From JBDKVA01 sp039679375 (lineage in GTDB: Bacteria; Bacillota; Clostridia; Acetivibrionales; DTU013): 25,780 nucleotides of DNA. The stretch spans positions 1 through 25,780 of the forward strand of contig JBDKVA010000108.1 of NCBI GenBank assembly GCA_039679375.1, read 5' to 3'. The notes below the pieces were generated by a model that had not been told where the DNA came from, ran no database searches, and saw nothing but the letters and a program-made list of their open reading frames with translations. Of the stretch, positions 1 through 8,019 are shown in pieces (the first letter of the stretch is position 1; the number at the start of each line of letters is the position of its first letter). Made by a program: the position numbers and the translations under genes.

Positions 1-2
1 TG

Positions 3-176
3 ATTGTTACTCGTAAGGATGAAAAGAACGTTGTTATTATAAGCCTTGAGGAATACAATGCGATGATGAAAGCCGCAAGAAACGCGGAATACCTTGCAAT
101 GATTGACAGGTCAATGGAACAGCTTACGTCAGGTAAAGGTACTGTCCATGAACTGATTGAGGTAGGCGATGAATAA
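3..176 (+). CDS. yefM: YefM/Phd-family antitoxin, 5'-truncated by the window edge
   Basis: Only the last 57 codons are visible; the start lies before the window. The peptide contains a VVIISLEEYNAMM segment, typical of the Phd/YefM fold, followed by a short polar tail ending in VGDE. Antitoxins of this family bind DNA through the N-terminal part and wrap the partner toxin with the C-terminal tail. The stop codon (174-176) overlaps the toxin start (169), so the two are translationally coupled, as is usual for yefM-yoeB. The family call rests on this motif and on the clear YoeB downstream. The operator and promoter are outside the window. Confidence 0.85.
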   Translation: MVTRKDEKNVVIISLEEYNAMMKAARNAEYLAMIDRSMEQLTSGKGTVHELIEVGDE

Positions 177-429
177 AATATGGTCGGATAAATCTTGGGA
201 TGATTATTTATCTTGGCAGGCTTTGGACAAAAGGATACTCAAACGCATTAATGAGCTTGTAAAAGATATAGAGAGAAATGGCTTATCAAAAGGTATCGGG
301 AAACCTGAACCTCTGAGGTATCGAAAGGCTTGGAGCAAGCGAATCAATGATATGCATAGGTTAATTTATAACTTTGATGATAAAAACAACTTATGGATTA
401 TATCTTGTAAGGGACATTATGAAGATTAA
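169..429 (+). CDS. yoeB: YoeB-type mRNA-cleaving toxin
   Basis: An 86-residue protein, matching the usual YoeB length of about 84. YoeB toxins have a RelE-like fold, bind the ribosomal A site and cleave mRNA during translation; the paired antitoxin neutralises them. Recognisable blocks are IWSDKSWDDYL at the N-terminus, KRINELVKDI in the helical hairpin, GKPEPL near residues 44-49, WSKRIND.HRLIY near 55-67 and the C-terminal KGHY. E47, R64, H83 and Y84 line up with the catalytic residues of E. coli YoeB (E46, R65, H83, Y84), so the toxin looks active. The start overlaps the antitoxin by 8 bases. Two extra residues (ED) follow the usual terminal Tyr. Confidence 0.93.
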   Translation: MNKIWSDKSWDDYLSWQALDKRILKRINELVKDIERNGLSKGIGKPEPLRYRKAWSKRINDMHRLIYNFDDKNNLWIISCKGHYED

Positions 430-438
430 TAAAGTGAT

Positions 439-665
439 CCGGCCTTGACTCCGCCGTGCGGCCGGAGGGTGGAATCATCGTACTACAAAGCAATCCGCGC
501 AGGGGTGTACATGGCCTGAGTCCCCGGTTTGGTTCCTGAAAAAAACGTCCATGCAGTACACCGCATTCCTTTACCGTGTGAAAACACAGCCAAGGAGAAT
601 GTCTCTGCAAGTCCGGTTCAGGAACGCCGCGACTGCTGAGCCGTAGTTTGAAAACCCCCAGCGCA
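439..665 (+). ncRNA. Candidate structured RNA or mobile-element end, class unknown
   Basis: This stretch between the toxin and a transposase scrap has no convincing protein but folds well. On the plus strand I see CTCCG (449-453) with CGGAG (463-467); GTGTACATGG (505-514) with CCATGCAGTACAC (549-561, 10 bp with a 3-nt bulge); CATTCCTT (564-571) with AAGGAGAATG (592-601), enclosing GTGT-GAAA-ACAC (576-587) with a GNRA tetraloop; and GGTTCAG (615-621) with CTGAGCC (636-642). The GAAA loop favours the plus strand. It could be a mobile-element guide RNA (IS110 bridge RNA or IscB/TnpB-type RNA), an intron fragment, or a decayed element end. I matched it to no family; the CAGTCCCCGG-like stretch near 516-527 is too short to decide. 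Confidence 0.4.
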
Positions 666-670
666 AAAGG

Positions 671-784
671 ACGCCTTTTTCCACCGGTCTCATTGTTTTG
701 TGGGCATACACCTGCCCATGAACATAAATGACCTGCAGAAGGAAACTGCGTCATATCTGTACCGATTTCAGAGAGTATGGTAAT
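671..784 (-). pseudogene. IS110-family transposase remnant (Transposase_20 domain)
   Basis: On the minus strand an open stretch of about 38 codons follows a stop at 785-787. It reads as ILSEIGTDMTQFPSAGHLCSW and then AGVCPQNNETGGKRR. This is the hallmark helix-hairpin-helix segment of IS110/IS116/IS902 transposases (consensus like SRFPSAAHLASWAGLCPGNNESAGKRKSG). No N-terminal DEDD domain lies upstream and the usual 70-90 C-terminal residues are missing. The similarity stops abruptly at GKRR, exactly where the foldable segment 439-665 begins. It is a decayed fragment, not a functional gene. Confidence 0.8.
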
Positions 785-799
785 TTAACTCACAAGTTA

Positions 800-1675
800 C
801 TAGCCTATAGTGATATCCCACTCATTGAGATATGTCTTTCCAGCTTCAAGCGAAACAAGATCAGGCTGATTTGCCAGATCCTCAATCATATCCTGCCGTG
901 CCGGAAGAGAGGTCCACGGCTCAATGCACAAATAAGGCGCATCCGAGTGCGGTTTGTGCCATAATCCGAGGTACTTCATTTGAGGATAGGATACAGTAAC
1001 GGATTTGCTGCCATTCCTGGACCTCAGCGAAACACTGGAGGGCATTTCCTTCAATATGATTGCGTCGTTATCAAAAAGACTGTGATCGAGCAGCAGGCAT
1101 TGGTCCTCTGTGAGAACAAACGGCCTGTCATTTCCTGAAACAAAGCAAGTCCCGGTCATGCCTACCTGGATTGGCTTGCTGCTGCCGTGGAAGGCAAGAT
1201 AGTAATCAGAGAAATTCAGACCGGATTCGATAGGAACATTGAAGCCGGGGTGGCCTCCAAGCCCGAAATACATCGTTTTATTGTCCCTGTTTTCCACCTC
1301 ATAGGCGGTATGCAGCGTATTTTTGTGCAGCGAATAACGGATGCGGTACAAAAAGGAATAAGGGTAGATCTTCCTGGTTTCCGCATTGTCCATAAGACTA
1401 AAGGTGATACAGTCGGACTTTTGACCTTCCGCTTCCATTTCGGAGCACTTGGCAAAGCCATGGATCGCCATATGATAAGTGTTCCCGTAAAGTGTATAGG
1501 CTTCATTGGTGAGCCGGCCTATGTATGGAAAAATATTTGTAGCTCTATTGCGCCAGTACCTGGGATCCCCCTGCCACAGATATTCGGTATTCTCATGGTC
1601 TCTGACGGACTGAAGCTCTCCTCCCATAGAAGATAGGACAACGGACAGAGACCCGTTTTTTATGACATGTTCCAT
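800..1675 (-). CDS. Aldose 1-epimerase family protein (GalM/LacX-like mutarotase)
   Basis: A 291-residue cytoplasmic protein of the galactose-mutarotase fold, which interconverts alpha and beta anomers of aldoses or related hexose derivatives. Diagnostic blocks are NIFPYIGRL (about 47-55), the IHGFA block with His72, LGGHPGFNVPI (139-149, His142) and CIEPW (250-254, Glu252). These correspond to the catalytic His/His/Glu positions of the LacX-like branch. The length fits the family (about 290). A strong ribosome site (AGGAGGGG, 1680-1687 on the plus strand) precedes the ATG. It is transcribed alone, divergently from the CsoR operon. It is not next to an obvious sugar catabolic gene, so the substrate is unknown. 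No signal peptide is present. Confidence 0.88.
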   Translation of the reverse strand: MEHVIKNGSLSVVLSSMGGELQSVRDHENTEYLWQGDPRYWRNRATNIFPYIGRLTNEAYTLYGNTYHMAIHGFAKCSEMEAEGQKSDCITFSLMDNAETRKIYPYSFLYRIRYSLHKNTLHTAYEVENRDNKTMYFGLGGHPGFNVPIESGLNFSDYYLAFHGSSKPIQVGMTGTCFVSGNDRPFVLTEDQCLLLDHSLFDNDAIILKEMPSSVSLRSRNGSKSVTVSYPQMKYLGLWHKPHSDAPYLCIEPWTSLPARQDMIEDLANQPDLVSLEAGKTYLNEWDITIG

Positions 1676-1880
1676 GTTTCCCCTCCTGCAAACTGAATTT
1701 CATGCAAGGTTGCTGATGCTCGGCTAAACCTGCCAGATTAATTGAATGAAATTTTCTAAACGCCTGTCTTCGCAAACATCATAGAATTACTGCTGTTTGT
1801 GCAGCTATTCGTAAAGAAAATTTGTTCATTTAATATAGATAAATCATAATGAAAGAATATAGAAAAGTCAATTTATATAT

Positions 1881-1908
1881 TTGACAAAGCAGATAAAAGT
1901 GATAGAAT
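1881..1908 (+). promoter_or_regulatory. SigmaA-type promoter of the csoR-ATPase operon
   Basis: TTGACA (1881-1886) is followed after 16 bases by TAGAAT (1903-1908). Transcription would start near 1914-1916, inside the adjacent palindrome, so a bound repressor would block initiation. The preceding region (1676-1880) shows no other feature apart from the epimerase ribosome site. Confidence 0.75.
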
Positions 1909-1912
1909 AATC

Positions 1913-1933
1913 ATATCCCCCATGGGGGGATAT
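1913..1933 (+). promoter_or_regulatory. CsoR-type operator palindrome
   Basis: ATATCCCC and GGGGATAT flank a short C/G-AT-G centre, giving a near-perfect palindrome with C5 and G6 blocks. Operators of CsoR/RcnR repressors have this form: AT-rich arms around C and G tracts. The site sits just after the -10 box and before the csoR start at 1949, consistent with autorepression. It also contains an in-frame ATG at 1922, which I reject as the start because it lies within the operator. Confidence 0.75.
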
Positions 1934-1948
1934 GAAAGGGGAGATCAT

Positions 1949-2275
1949 ATGACTGGCGGACAAAAGCATGAAAACCCTTCAGAATGCCGGCATGAGCAAT
2001 TGCATGAACATCAGCACCGGCACCAGGATACGAAAAAGGTGCTGGACAGGATGTCAAGAGCAATAGGGCATATGGAGGCGATCAAAAGGATGGTGGAGGA
2101 AGGCAGGGACTGCAGTGAGATCCTGATCCAGCTTTCTGCAGTCCGGTCGGCCATTAATCACGTTGGCAAAATCGTTTTGCAGGACCACATTAACAATTGC
2201 GTTGTAGATGCACTGGAAACCGGAGACAAAAAGGTTCTGGAAAACTTGAATAATGCAGTCGATAAATTCTTATAA
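1949..2275 (+). CDS. csoR: CsoR-family metal-sensing transcriptional repressor
   Basis: A 108-residue all-helical DUF156 protein. CsoR proteins are tetramers that bind C/G-tract operators and release DNA on binding Cu(I) or another ligand. The ligand triad is visible as Cys55, His80 and Cys84, with spacings of 25 and 4 residues exactly as in copper-sensing CsoR. The N-terminus (residues 7-25) is His-rich (six His), which could bind extra metal. I choose ATG 1949 because GGGGAG (1938-1943) sits 5 bases upstream; an earlier in-frame ATG at 1922 lies inside the operator. The ATPase gene follows after 22 bases in the same operon. Copper is the likeliest ligand from the triad, but nickel, zinc or persulfide sensing cannot be excluded. 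Confidence 0.88.
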   Translation: MTGGQKHENPSECRHEQLHEHQHRHQDTKKVLDRMSRAIGHMEAIKRMVEEGRDCSEILIQLSAVRSAINHVGKIVLQDHINNCVVDALETGDKKVLENLNNAVDKFL

Positions 2276-2297
2276 AAAATATGGGGGATTGGTCCCG

Positions 2298-4169
2298 ATG
2301 AGAAAGATAAAGCAATGGTTTTTGGATGAAGACAAGAGGAATTTCATATTTGTAATAATTTCGGGAATAGCGCTGCTGACCAGTCTTCTGGGCTGGCTGG
2401 ACAGGATATTGCCGTTTGATATATCCTGGGCAGCTATCGTATTGTGCGGCATCCCTATCATTATCGGCGCCGTCAAAGGATTGGTATTCGATCATGATAT
2501 AAAGGCGGATGTCCTTGTTTCGATTGCATTGATTGCATCCGTATTCATCGGTGAATATTTTGCAGCAGGTGAAGTGGCTTTTATTATGGCAATAGGGACT
2601 CTTCTTGAAAACGGCACTGCAAGGAAGGCACGCGATGGAATCGAGAAATTGATCAGGCTTACACCGAAGACTGCGCATGTAGTTCGTGACGGGAAGGAAA
2701 TAACCGTCCCTGCAGATCAGGTAGCCTCCGGCGATATTCTGGCTGTCCTGGCGGGAGAGACGATTGCAGTGGATGGAATCATACTTTCCGGCCAGACGAC
2801 CATTGACCAGTCTGTAATGACCGGAGAGTCCCTGCCAGTGGATAAATCGGCCGGAGATGCCGTAACAAGCGGAACAGTCAACCAATATGGGACATTTACC
2901 ATGAAAGCCACAAAAGTAGGAAGGGATAGCTCGCTTCAGCGGATGATCCTGCTCGTAAAAGAGGCTGAAGCCAACAAAGCCCCGATCATCAGTATTGTTG
3001 ATAGATGGGCAACATGGATGGTTTGGGCGGCTTTAGGGACGGCAGTTGTCACAGGTGTTGCAACAGGAGAAATCATCCGGGCGGTTACGGTGCTTGTTGT
3101 TTTTTGCCCCTGTGCATTTATTCTGGCAACTCCTACCGCTATAATGGCCGGAATAGGGAATGCCACGAAGTACGGCATCATAATCCGCTCGGGAGATGCG
3201 CTGGAAAGAATATCTAAAGTGCGGCGCATTGCTTTTGACAAGACGGGGACGCTTACGCATGGAAAGCTGAAGGTCATTGCCGTACGAAGCTTCGATGCCG
3301 GTATTGCTGAAGAGAAATTGCTGTGTTATGCGGCTTCGGCTGAACAACGCTCGGAGCATCCGATCGGAAAAGCAATCTGTTCCTATTACAAATCAAGGTG
3401 CGGCAGTACCCTGGAAATTAATGATTTTTCCCTGCTTGCCGGACAGGGTGTGCGGGCATGTATCGACGGCAGCGATATCATAATAGGGAAGGCTGACCTG
3501 TTATGCAGCGAAGGGATATTGCTTACGGAGCAGCAGAAAAGTGAAGCGTCGTATTTTTCCAATGACGGAGCTACGAGTGTTTTTGTGGGAATTAACCATA
3601 AGGCAGCCGGGTTCCTTGCACTTTCCGATACTGTGCGTGAAGATGCTTCCAGGATGATTGCAAGGATAAAGGAACTGAATATCGAACCGCTCCTCCTTAC
3701 CGGTGACAATTCTTCCGCTGCACGGCACATTGCAGATTTAACCGGCATTTCAAATGTGGAATCAAACCTTCTCCCGGAGGATAAATTGAGGGTGATTCAG
3801 GGCTATGAGAACAATAATGAACATGTATGCATGATCGGTGACGGGATCAATGATGCTCTGGCACTGAAATCGGCCTATGCGGGTGTTGCTATGGGAGGCA
3901 TCGGCAGCGACATCGCCGTGGAGGCATCCGATGCTGTTCTGGTGAGCGACGACATACAGCGCATACCATACCTTGTGAAAATTTCACAGAAGGTTTTACG
4001 TAAAATCAATGCCAATATCATTTTTTCGATGAGTCTGAACTTCATTGCGGTGGTTTTGTCCATAACAGGCGTCTTGAATCCGATATTGGGCGCGCTCGTG
4101 CATAATGCGGGTTCAGTGGCAGTAGTCATCAGTTCCGCTCTGCTTCTGACTGTGAAGGATGGAGATTAA
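2298..4169 (+). CDS. P1B-type heavy-metal-translocating ATPase
   Basis: A 623-residue membrane ATPase that pumps metal ions out of the cytoplasm. Counting from ATG 2298: TGES actuator motif at 175-178, metal-binding CPC at 270-272, phosphorylated Asp314 in DKTGTLT, the P1B-specific His-Pro pair at 354-355, GDGIND hinge at 514-519, and a last-helix HNAGS motif near 602-606. There is no N-terminal HMA metal-binding domain. The CPC context is CPCAFILATP rather than the CPCALGLATP of CopA, and the HNxGS helix resembles zinc/cadmium pumps, so the metal is uncertain. An upstream in-frame ATG at 2253 lies within csoR without a ribosome site; GGGGGA (2283-2288) supports 2298. The gene is co-transcribed with csoR. 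Confidence 0.9.
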   Translation: MRKIKQWFLDEDKRNFIFVIISGIALLTSLLGWLDRILPFDISWAAIVLCGIPIIIGAVKGLVFDHDIKADVLVSIALIASVFIGEYFAAGEVAFIMAIGTLLENGTARKARDGIEKLIRLTPKTAHVVRDGKEITVPADQVASGDILAVLAGETIAVDGIILSGQTTIDQSVMTGESLPVDKSAGDAVTSGTVNQYGTFTMKATKVGRDSSLQRMILLVKEAEANKAPIISIVDRWATWMVWAALGTAVVTGVATGEIIRAVTVLVVFCPCAFILATPTAIMAGIGNATKYGIIIRSGDALERISKVRRIAFDKTGTLTHGKLKVIAVRSFDAGIAEEKLLCYAASAEQRSEHPIGKAICSYYKSRCGSTLEINDFSLLAGQGVRACIDGSDIIIGKADLLCSEGILLTEQQKSEASYFSNDGATSVFVGINHKAAGFLALSDTVREDASRMIARIKELNIEPLLLTGDNSSAARHIADLTGISNVESNLLPEDKLRVIQGYENNNEHVCMIGDGINDALALKSAYAGVAMGGIGSDIAVEASDAVLVSDDIQRIPYLVKISQKVLRKINANIIFSMSLNFIAVVLSITGVLNPILGALVHNAGSVAVVISSALLLTVKDGD

Positions 4170-4186
4170 TTGCCATTTTAAGCACA

Positions 4187-4215
4187 TTGAGTATTCACAG
4201 TTCTTCTTTTATAAT
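4187..4215 (+). promoter_or_regulatory. SigmaA-type promoter for the sensor kinase/regulator pair
   Basis: TTGAGT (4187-4192), a 17-base spacer and a perfect TATAAT (4210-4215). It lies in the short gap after the ATPase stop, so the kinase pair is probably transcribed independently of the metal operon. I see no clear intrinsic terminator for the ATPase in this gap. Confidence 0.65.
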
Positions 4216-4308
4216 AGAGTTATGTTATGTTAATCTGAATATTAAAAATTTGCATTTATTGTGATTAAATTTTCAATATTCAAAAGTGGGGAAGTGATCT
4301 TAACATAT

Positions 4309-6153
4309 ATGGTAACTGCATTTGTAAAGAAAGCACTGGGTAACCTGCAGGTAAAGATACTTCTAATAATACTTGTGTTTTTATTTGCGCCGGTCATTTT
4401 TTCCCTTAATAACTATTTTAAACAAACAGAGCAGATTATAATTAAAAACACCTCCAGCCTGATCATGGACAATCTTGAGCAGGAGGGTGACAAGGTAGAA
4501 AATGTTTGCCTTGATATTATAACATTATCCAATATCATATTAACTGATGATATTATTCTAAACAATTTATCAAAAGAACCAGGCCTCGAATCATATGAAG
4601 ATAGTTTTCAAATAAAAAATCCTTTATATTATACGGATGATGACGTGAAGAGGATTTCAAGGGTTGAAAATCAGCTCAATTTTATTAAGAGAAAGATTTT
4701 CTTTAATAATAATGCCCATGTAATCATAGTTGGCGCTGATGGGAATGTGTATTCCTCCATGAACAGCTTTGAAGAAGAGCTTACTATAAAATACGAATAT
4801 ATGGATAAGTTTCTTGAACAGGATTGGTTTAAAACAGTTAAATCAGGAGATAGAAGAGTAATGTGGAATGTTCCGTACAGGTATGGCATTGAGGAACTCG
4901 GAGGGGACAGGCATATTTCAATAGTAAAATCTATACGGAATAAATACTCACCCCAAAATGCGGCAGGCATATTAATGATCAATTTCAGTGAAAAAAACCT
5001 GGGCCGGATTATTGGAAATCCTGTTAACGGCTACTTCGCATTAATCAATGAGACAGACCAGATAATTTACAGTTCGGATAAAGCTATTGAAGATGAAATA
5101 CTTACAAATAAAAATATTACTTCCAGAAATCTGTACTATGGGAGCGGCAGCCTTTTTACTAATATTAATAATGAAAGATTCATGGTAAATTACCATTCTA
5201 TTTATAGATTTGGCATGTGTGCCATATCTCTGATTCCTTATAAGGATATAACACAAGAAATAAACTCCCTCAAGTCTAAGATCAGTTTGCTGAATATAAT
5301 TGTATTCAGTGCCTTCTTGCTGCTGGGAACGGTTCTGCTTTTAAATACCATTTATCCCATACAGAAATTGCTCAAAAGGATGAAAAAAATGAAGGTGGGC
5401 GCTTACTCTGTAGGCTTTAAAGATAATGAAAATATTGACGATGTAAATGGATTGGTGCATAGCTTTGACAATATGATAAATAGGGCTGAAGAGCTTGTTG
5501 CAGTTGTGATAGAGGAGCAGAAGCTGGAAAATGACCTGCGATATGAGGCTTTGAGGGCGCAGATAAACCCGCATTTCCTTTTTAACACTCTAAGCACGAT
5601 AAAATGGTCGGCAAAAATGAGCGGAGCTAATAATGTTTCAAAAATGATTTCCGCTTTGGGCAAGCTCCTGGAGGTTAGCATTAACAAAGGTGAGGAACAA
5701 ATACCCTTGAGCGAAGAGATCGAGCTTTTGAAATGCTATGTTTATATACAAAATATGCGGCATAATGATAAATTTGAGTTACGCATTAAAGTGACGGATG
5801 AGAGAATATATTCATATAAAGTGCTGAAGCTGATTCTACAGCCAATAGTGGAAAATTCCATTATTCATGGATTTAGTGATATGGACGAAAACTGTATCAT
5901 TGAAATCAGTATACATACGAAAGAAGATTATTTAATAATCGATATCGTGGATAATGGTTTTGGAATGGATAAAGAAAAGGTTGAACAGCTTTTGCAGGTT
6001 GAGAAAAATGAAAGGCAGAAATTCAACGGAATAGGGCTGAAAAATGTCCATGAACGTATTAAATTGAAGTATGGCGGAGGCTACGGCATTAGTATTTCTT
6101 CAGAAATAGGAAAAGGAACAACAGTATCTTTAGCAATTCCCCAAATAGAATAA
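4309..6153 (+). CDS. YesM-type membrane sensor histidine kinase
   Basis: A 614-residue sensor kinase from ATG 4309. A short cytoplasmic lead precedes TM1 (about 15-34). An extracellular sensor region of about 290 residues, probably a dCache-like domain, is followed by TM2 (about 325-347) and a HAMP-like linker. The His_kinase block has QINPHFLFN with phospho-acceptor His422. The ATP-binding domain shows the N box (LILQPIVENSIIHG), DNGFGMD near 548 and GIGLKNVHERI. This is the LytS/YesM class, which commonly senses extracellular carbohydrate or a binding protein. A GTG at 4261 is in frame but lacks a ribosome site and would give an odd 16-residue extension; GGGGAAG precedes 4309 at long spacing, so the start is not certain. 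The response regulator follows after 18 bases. Confidence 0.9.
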   Translation: MVTAFVKKALGNLQVKILLIILVFLFAPVIFSLNNYFKQTEQIIIKNTSSLIMDNLEQEGDKVENVCLDIITLSNIILTDDIILNNLSKEPGLESYEDSFQIKNPLYYTDDDVKRISRVENQLNFIKRKIFFNNNAHVIIVGADGNVYSSMNSFEEELTIKYEYMDKFLEQDWFKTVKSGDRRVMWNVPYRYGIEELGGDRHISIVKSIRNKYSPQNAAGILMINFSEKNLGRIIGNPVNGYFALINETDQIIYSSDKAIEDEILTNKNITSRNLYYGSGSLFTNINNERFMVNYHSIYRFGMCAISLIPYKDITQEINSLKSKISLLNIIVFSAFLLLGTVLLLNTIYPIQKLLKRMKKMKVGAYSVGFKDNENIDDVNGLVHSFDNMINRAEELVAVVIEEQKLENDLRYEALRAQINPHFLFNTLSTIKWSAKMSGANNVSKMISALGKLLEVSINKGEEQIPLSEEIELLKCYVYIQNMRHNDKFELRIKVTDERIYSYKVLKLILQPIVENSIIHGFSDMDENCIIEISIHTKEDYLIIDIVDNGFGMDKEKVEQLLQVEKNERQKFNGIGLKNVHERIKLKYGGGYGISISSEIGKGTTVSLAIPQIE

Positions 6154-6171
6154 AGGAAAGAGGGTATTGTA

Positions 6172-7797
6172 GTGATAAAAGTTGTAATAGTTGATGATGA
6201 AATGCTTATAAGAGTTGGAATAAAATCCTGTATTGATTGGGAAGAGCATGGCTTTGAAATTGCGGGTCAAGCCGGGAACGGATTAAAAGCGCTTGAAATA
6301 ATTGAGGCAACTCATCCCGATATCGTAATGACCGATATTAAAATGCCTAAAATGGATGGGCTTGAATTAATAAGTGAAGTTAGAAAAAGGTTCCCGAGTA
6401 TTAAAATTATTGTACTTAGCTGCTACAACGAGATAGATTTTGTAAAAAAAGCCATAAAACTTGGCGCCGAGGATTATGTTCTAAAGCTTTCTTTAGAGCC
6501 AGAAATCCTTCTGGAGGTTTTGTCGAAAGTAAAACAGCTTATACAAAGCGAATATCGTAATGATAATACTTCCCGAAATACGAAAAATGAATCAAGGGAG
6601 AATCAGTATATTATAAAAGAAGATGTCTATAGGAAAATGATATCAGGCTCAATAAGATATGAGGATTTTGCCAAAGAATTATCCTCATTGGGAATATGTA
6701 TAGATTCAGGTTCCAATATCGTGATATGCTGTGGTATAGATGATCATTCTTATGCTCCGGTCATGAGCAAAATGGATGATCAATATTTATTTAAGTTTTC
6801 AGTTATCAATATACTTGAAGAAAGTATATCGAGTTTTGCCAATTGTGATATTGCAGAGGTAGAGGAGGGTGAATATATTATTCTTCTAAGGCGCCTCAAA
6901 ACCTCAGATGAGCTCTGCAGCAAAGATTTGATTACCGGTTATTTAAAAAAGATTAATAATTCTTTAAAAAATTATTTGAATATATCTATTTCTTTCGGGG
7001 TTAATCCTGAACCTATTGAGTATACTCGTATTAGAGAAAACTATTTTAAAGCCAGGGCAGCGATGAAATATAAATTTTACTACGGAAGAGAAAGTATTAT
7101 TTTTTATAATGATATTGGCGAGTTTGACAACAGGGAGCTATTATTCACTTACTCAAATGAAAAAAGTCTTCTGGGAAGGCTTGAAGACTTTGATGAATTG
7201 GGAGTGAATGCAATCATAAATGGTTTTTTTAATAGAATATCAGAATGCAAAACATCTGATCCGGAAAAGGTAAGAAAAGTATCGCTGGATATTTTTCACA
7301 GCCTTATGAAGTTTGCTAAAAAGTTTGATGTAAAGGCAAATTTTATATCTGACAATTTTAGTGTGCACCCTCTTGACTTTCTGATGACTTCAGAAACCGT
7401 TTCTGATATAGCTGTATATTTTGGAGAGTTTATAAATAAACTGTTTGAGTTTATATACTGCCAGCAGCTTGAAGCTAAAAGACCTGAAATAATAAAGCTT
7501 CAAAAATATATTGCTGAAAATATCAGCGAAAATATTACTCTGGATAAGGCTTCTAAGATAAGCAACATAAGCAAATGCTACTTATCAAGTATTTTTAAAA
7601 AAGAAACCGGAGAGGTCTTCGTGGATTATGTAAACAAGGCTAAAATGGAAAGGGCCAAAACATTGATTCAGGAAAATGGTCTAAAGAGCTGCGAGGCTGC
7701 TGAAAAAGTCGGAATAAATGATGATTCCTATTTCAGTAAGCTGTTTAAAAAGCATATAGGCGTGTGTCCAAGCAAATTATTAAGAATTAACAAGTAA
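6172..7797 (+). CDS. YesN-type response regulator with AraC DNA-binding domain
   Basis: A 541-residue response regulator. Residues 1-120 form the receiver domain: acidic DDE at 8-10, phospho-acceptor Asp55 in IVMTDIKMPKMDG, and the conserved Lys in DYVLK near 105. A long middle region (about 130-430) resembles the variable domain found in other YesN-like proteins. The last 100 residues are a double helix-turn-helix of the AraC/XylS type (ITLDKASKISNISKCYLSSI and YFSKLFKKHIGVCPSKLLR). The GTG start is supported by AAAGAGGG seven bases upstream. Phosphorylated by the adjacent kinase, it most likely activates the binding-protein promoter just downstream, where repeated AAAGATT boxes occur. Confidence 0.92.
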   Translation: MIKVVIVDDEMLIRVGIKSCIDWEEHGFEIAGQAGNGLKALEIIEATHPDIVMTDIKMPKMDGLELISEVRKRFPSIKIIVLSCYNEIDFVKKAIKLGAEDYVLKLSLEPEILLEVLSKVKQLIQSEYRNDNTSRNTKNESRENQYIIKEDVYRKMISGSIRYEDFAKELSSLGICIDSGSNIVICCGIDDHSYAPVMSKMDDQYLFKFSVINILEESISSFANCDIAEVEEGEYIILLRRLKTSDELCSKDLITGYLKKINNSLKNYLNISISFGVNPEPIEYTRIRENYFKARAAMKYKFYYGRESIIFYNDIGEFDNRELLFTYSNEKSLLGRLEDFDELGVNAIINGFFNRISECKTSDPEKVRKVSLDIFHSLMKFAKKFDVKANFISDNFSVHPLDFLMTSETVSDIAVYFGEFINKLFEFIYCQQLEAKRPEIIKLQKYIAENISENITLDKASKISNISKCYLSSIFKKETGEVFVDYVNKAKMERAKTLIQENGLKSCEAAEKVGINDDSYFSKLFKKHIGVCPSKLLRINK

Positions 7798-7847
7798 AAA
7801 AAGTAGTAGTTCAAAATAGTTTTTCAAAACATTATACCAGCTATTCG

Positions 7848-7936
7848 AAAGATTATACAACATTACTGAAAGATTCTTAAGAAGCTCTTTATAACTATTT
7901 GTTCTTAAAAAGATTTTGCATGTACCGCTAAAGATT
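7848..7936 (+). promoter_or_regulatory. Four helically phased AAAGATT boxes, likely regulator binding sites
   Basis: The heptamer AAAGATT occurs at 7848, 7869, 7909 and 7930, with centre spacings of 21, 40 and 21 bases, close to two, four and two turns of the helix. The last box lies immediately upstream of the presumed -35 region. AraC-family proteins contact two adjacent major grooves and often bind such direct repeats. The obvious candidate regulator is the product of 6172-7797. This is inference from spacing and position. Confidence 0.6.
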
Positions 7937-7941
7937 CATCA

Positions 7942-8012
7942 TTTTGTTTTTTTCTATAATTAATATAATTAGATTAATATCCTGCAGGATTATCATGAAT
8001 TATAAAAGGAGG
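7942..8012 (+). promoter_or_regulatory. Promoter region and leader of the binding-protein operon
   Basis: TTTTGT (7942-7947) and TATAAT (7964-7969) are 16 bases apart; an alternative TATAAT is at 7955-7960. The -35 is poor, as expected for an activator-dependent promoter. A perfect 12-base palindrome, ATCCTGCAGGAT (7979-7990), lies downstream of the -10 and could be an operator. The ribosome site AAAGGAGG (8005-8012) is strong, fitting high expression of the binding protein. Confidence 0.5.
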
Positions 8013-8019
8013 ATCATCA

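Noticed and set aside
398..754. 118-codon minus-strand ORF
   Set aside because: Only its first 28 codons match a protein family (IS110); the rest has no protein character and overlaps the yoeB end and the foldable segment.
1187..1636. 149-codon plus-strand ORF inside the epimerase gene
   Set aside because: It is antisense to a well-supported gene with conserved motifs and has no ribosome site of its own.
2190..2885. 231-codon minus-strand ORF
   Set aside because: It is antisense to csoR and the P-type ATPase; the composition is low-quality and no family is recognisable.
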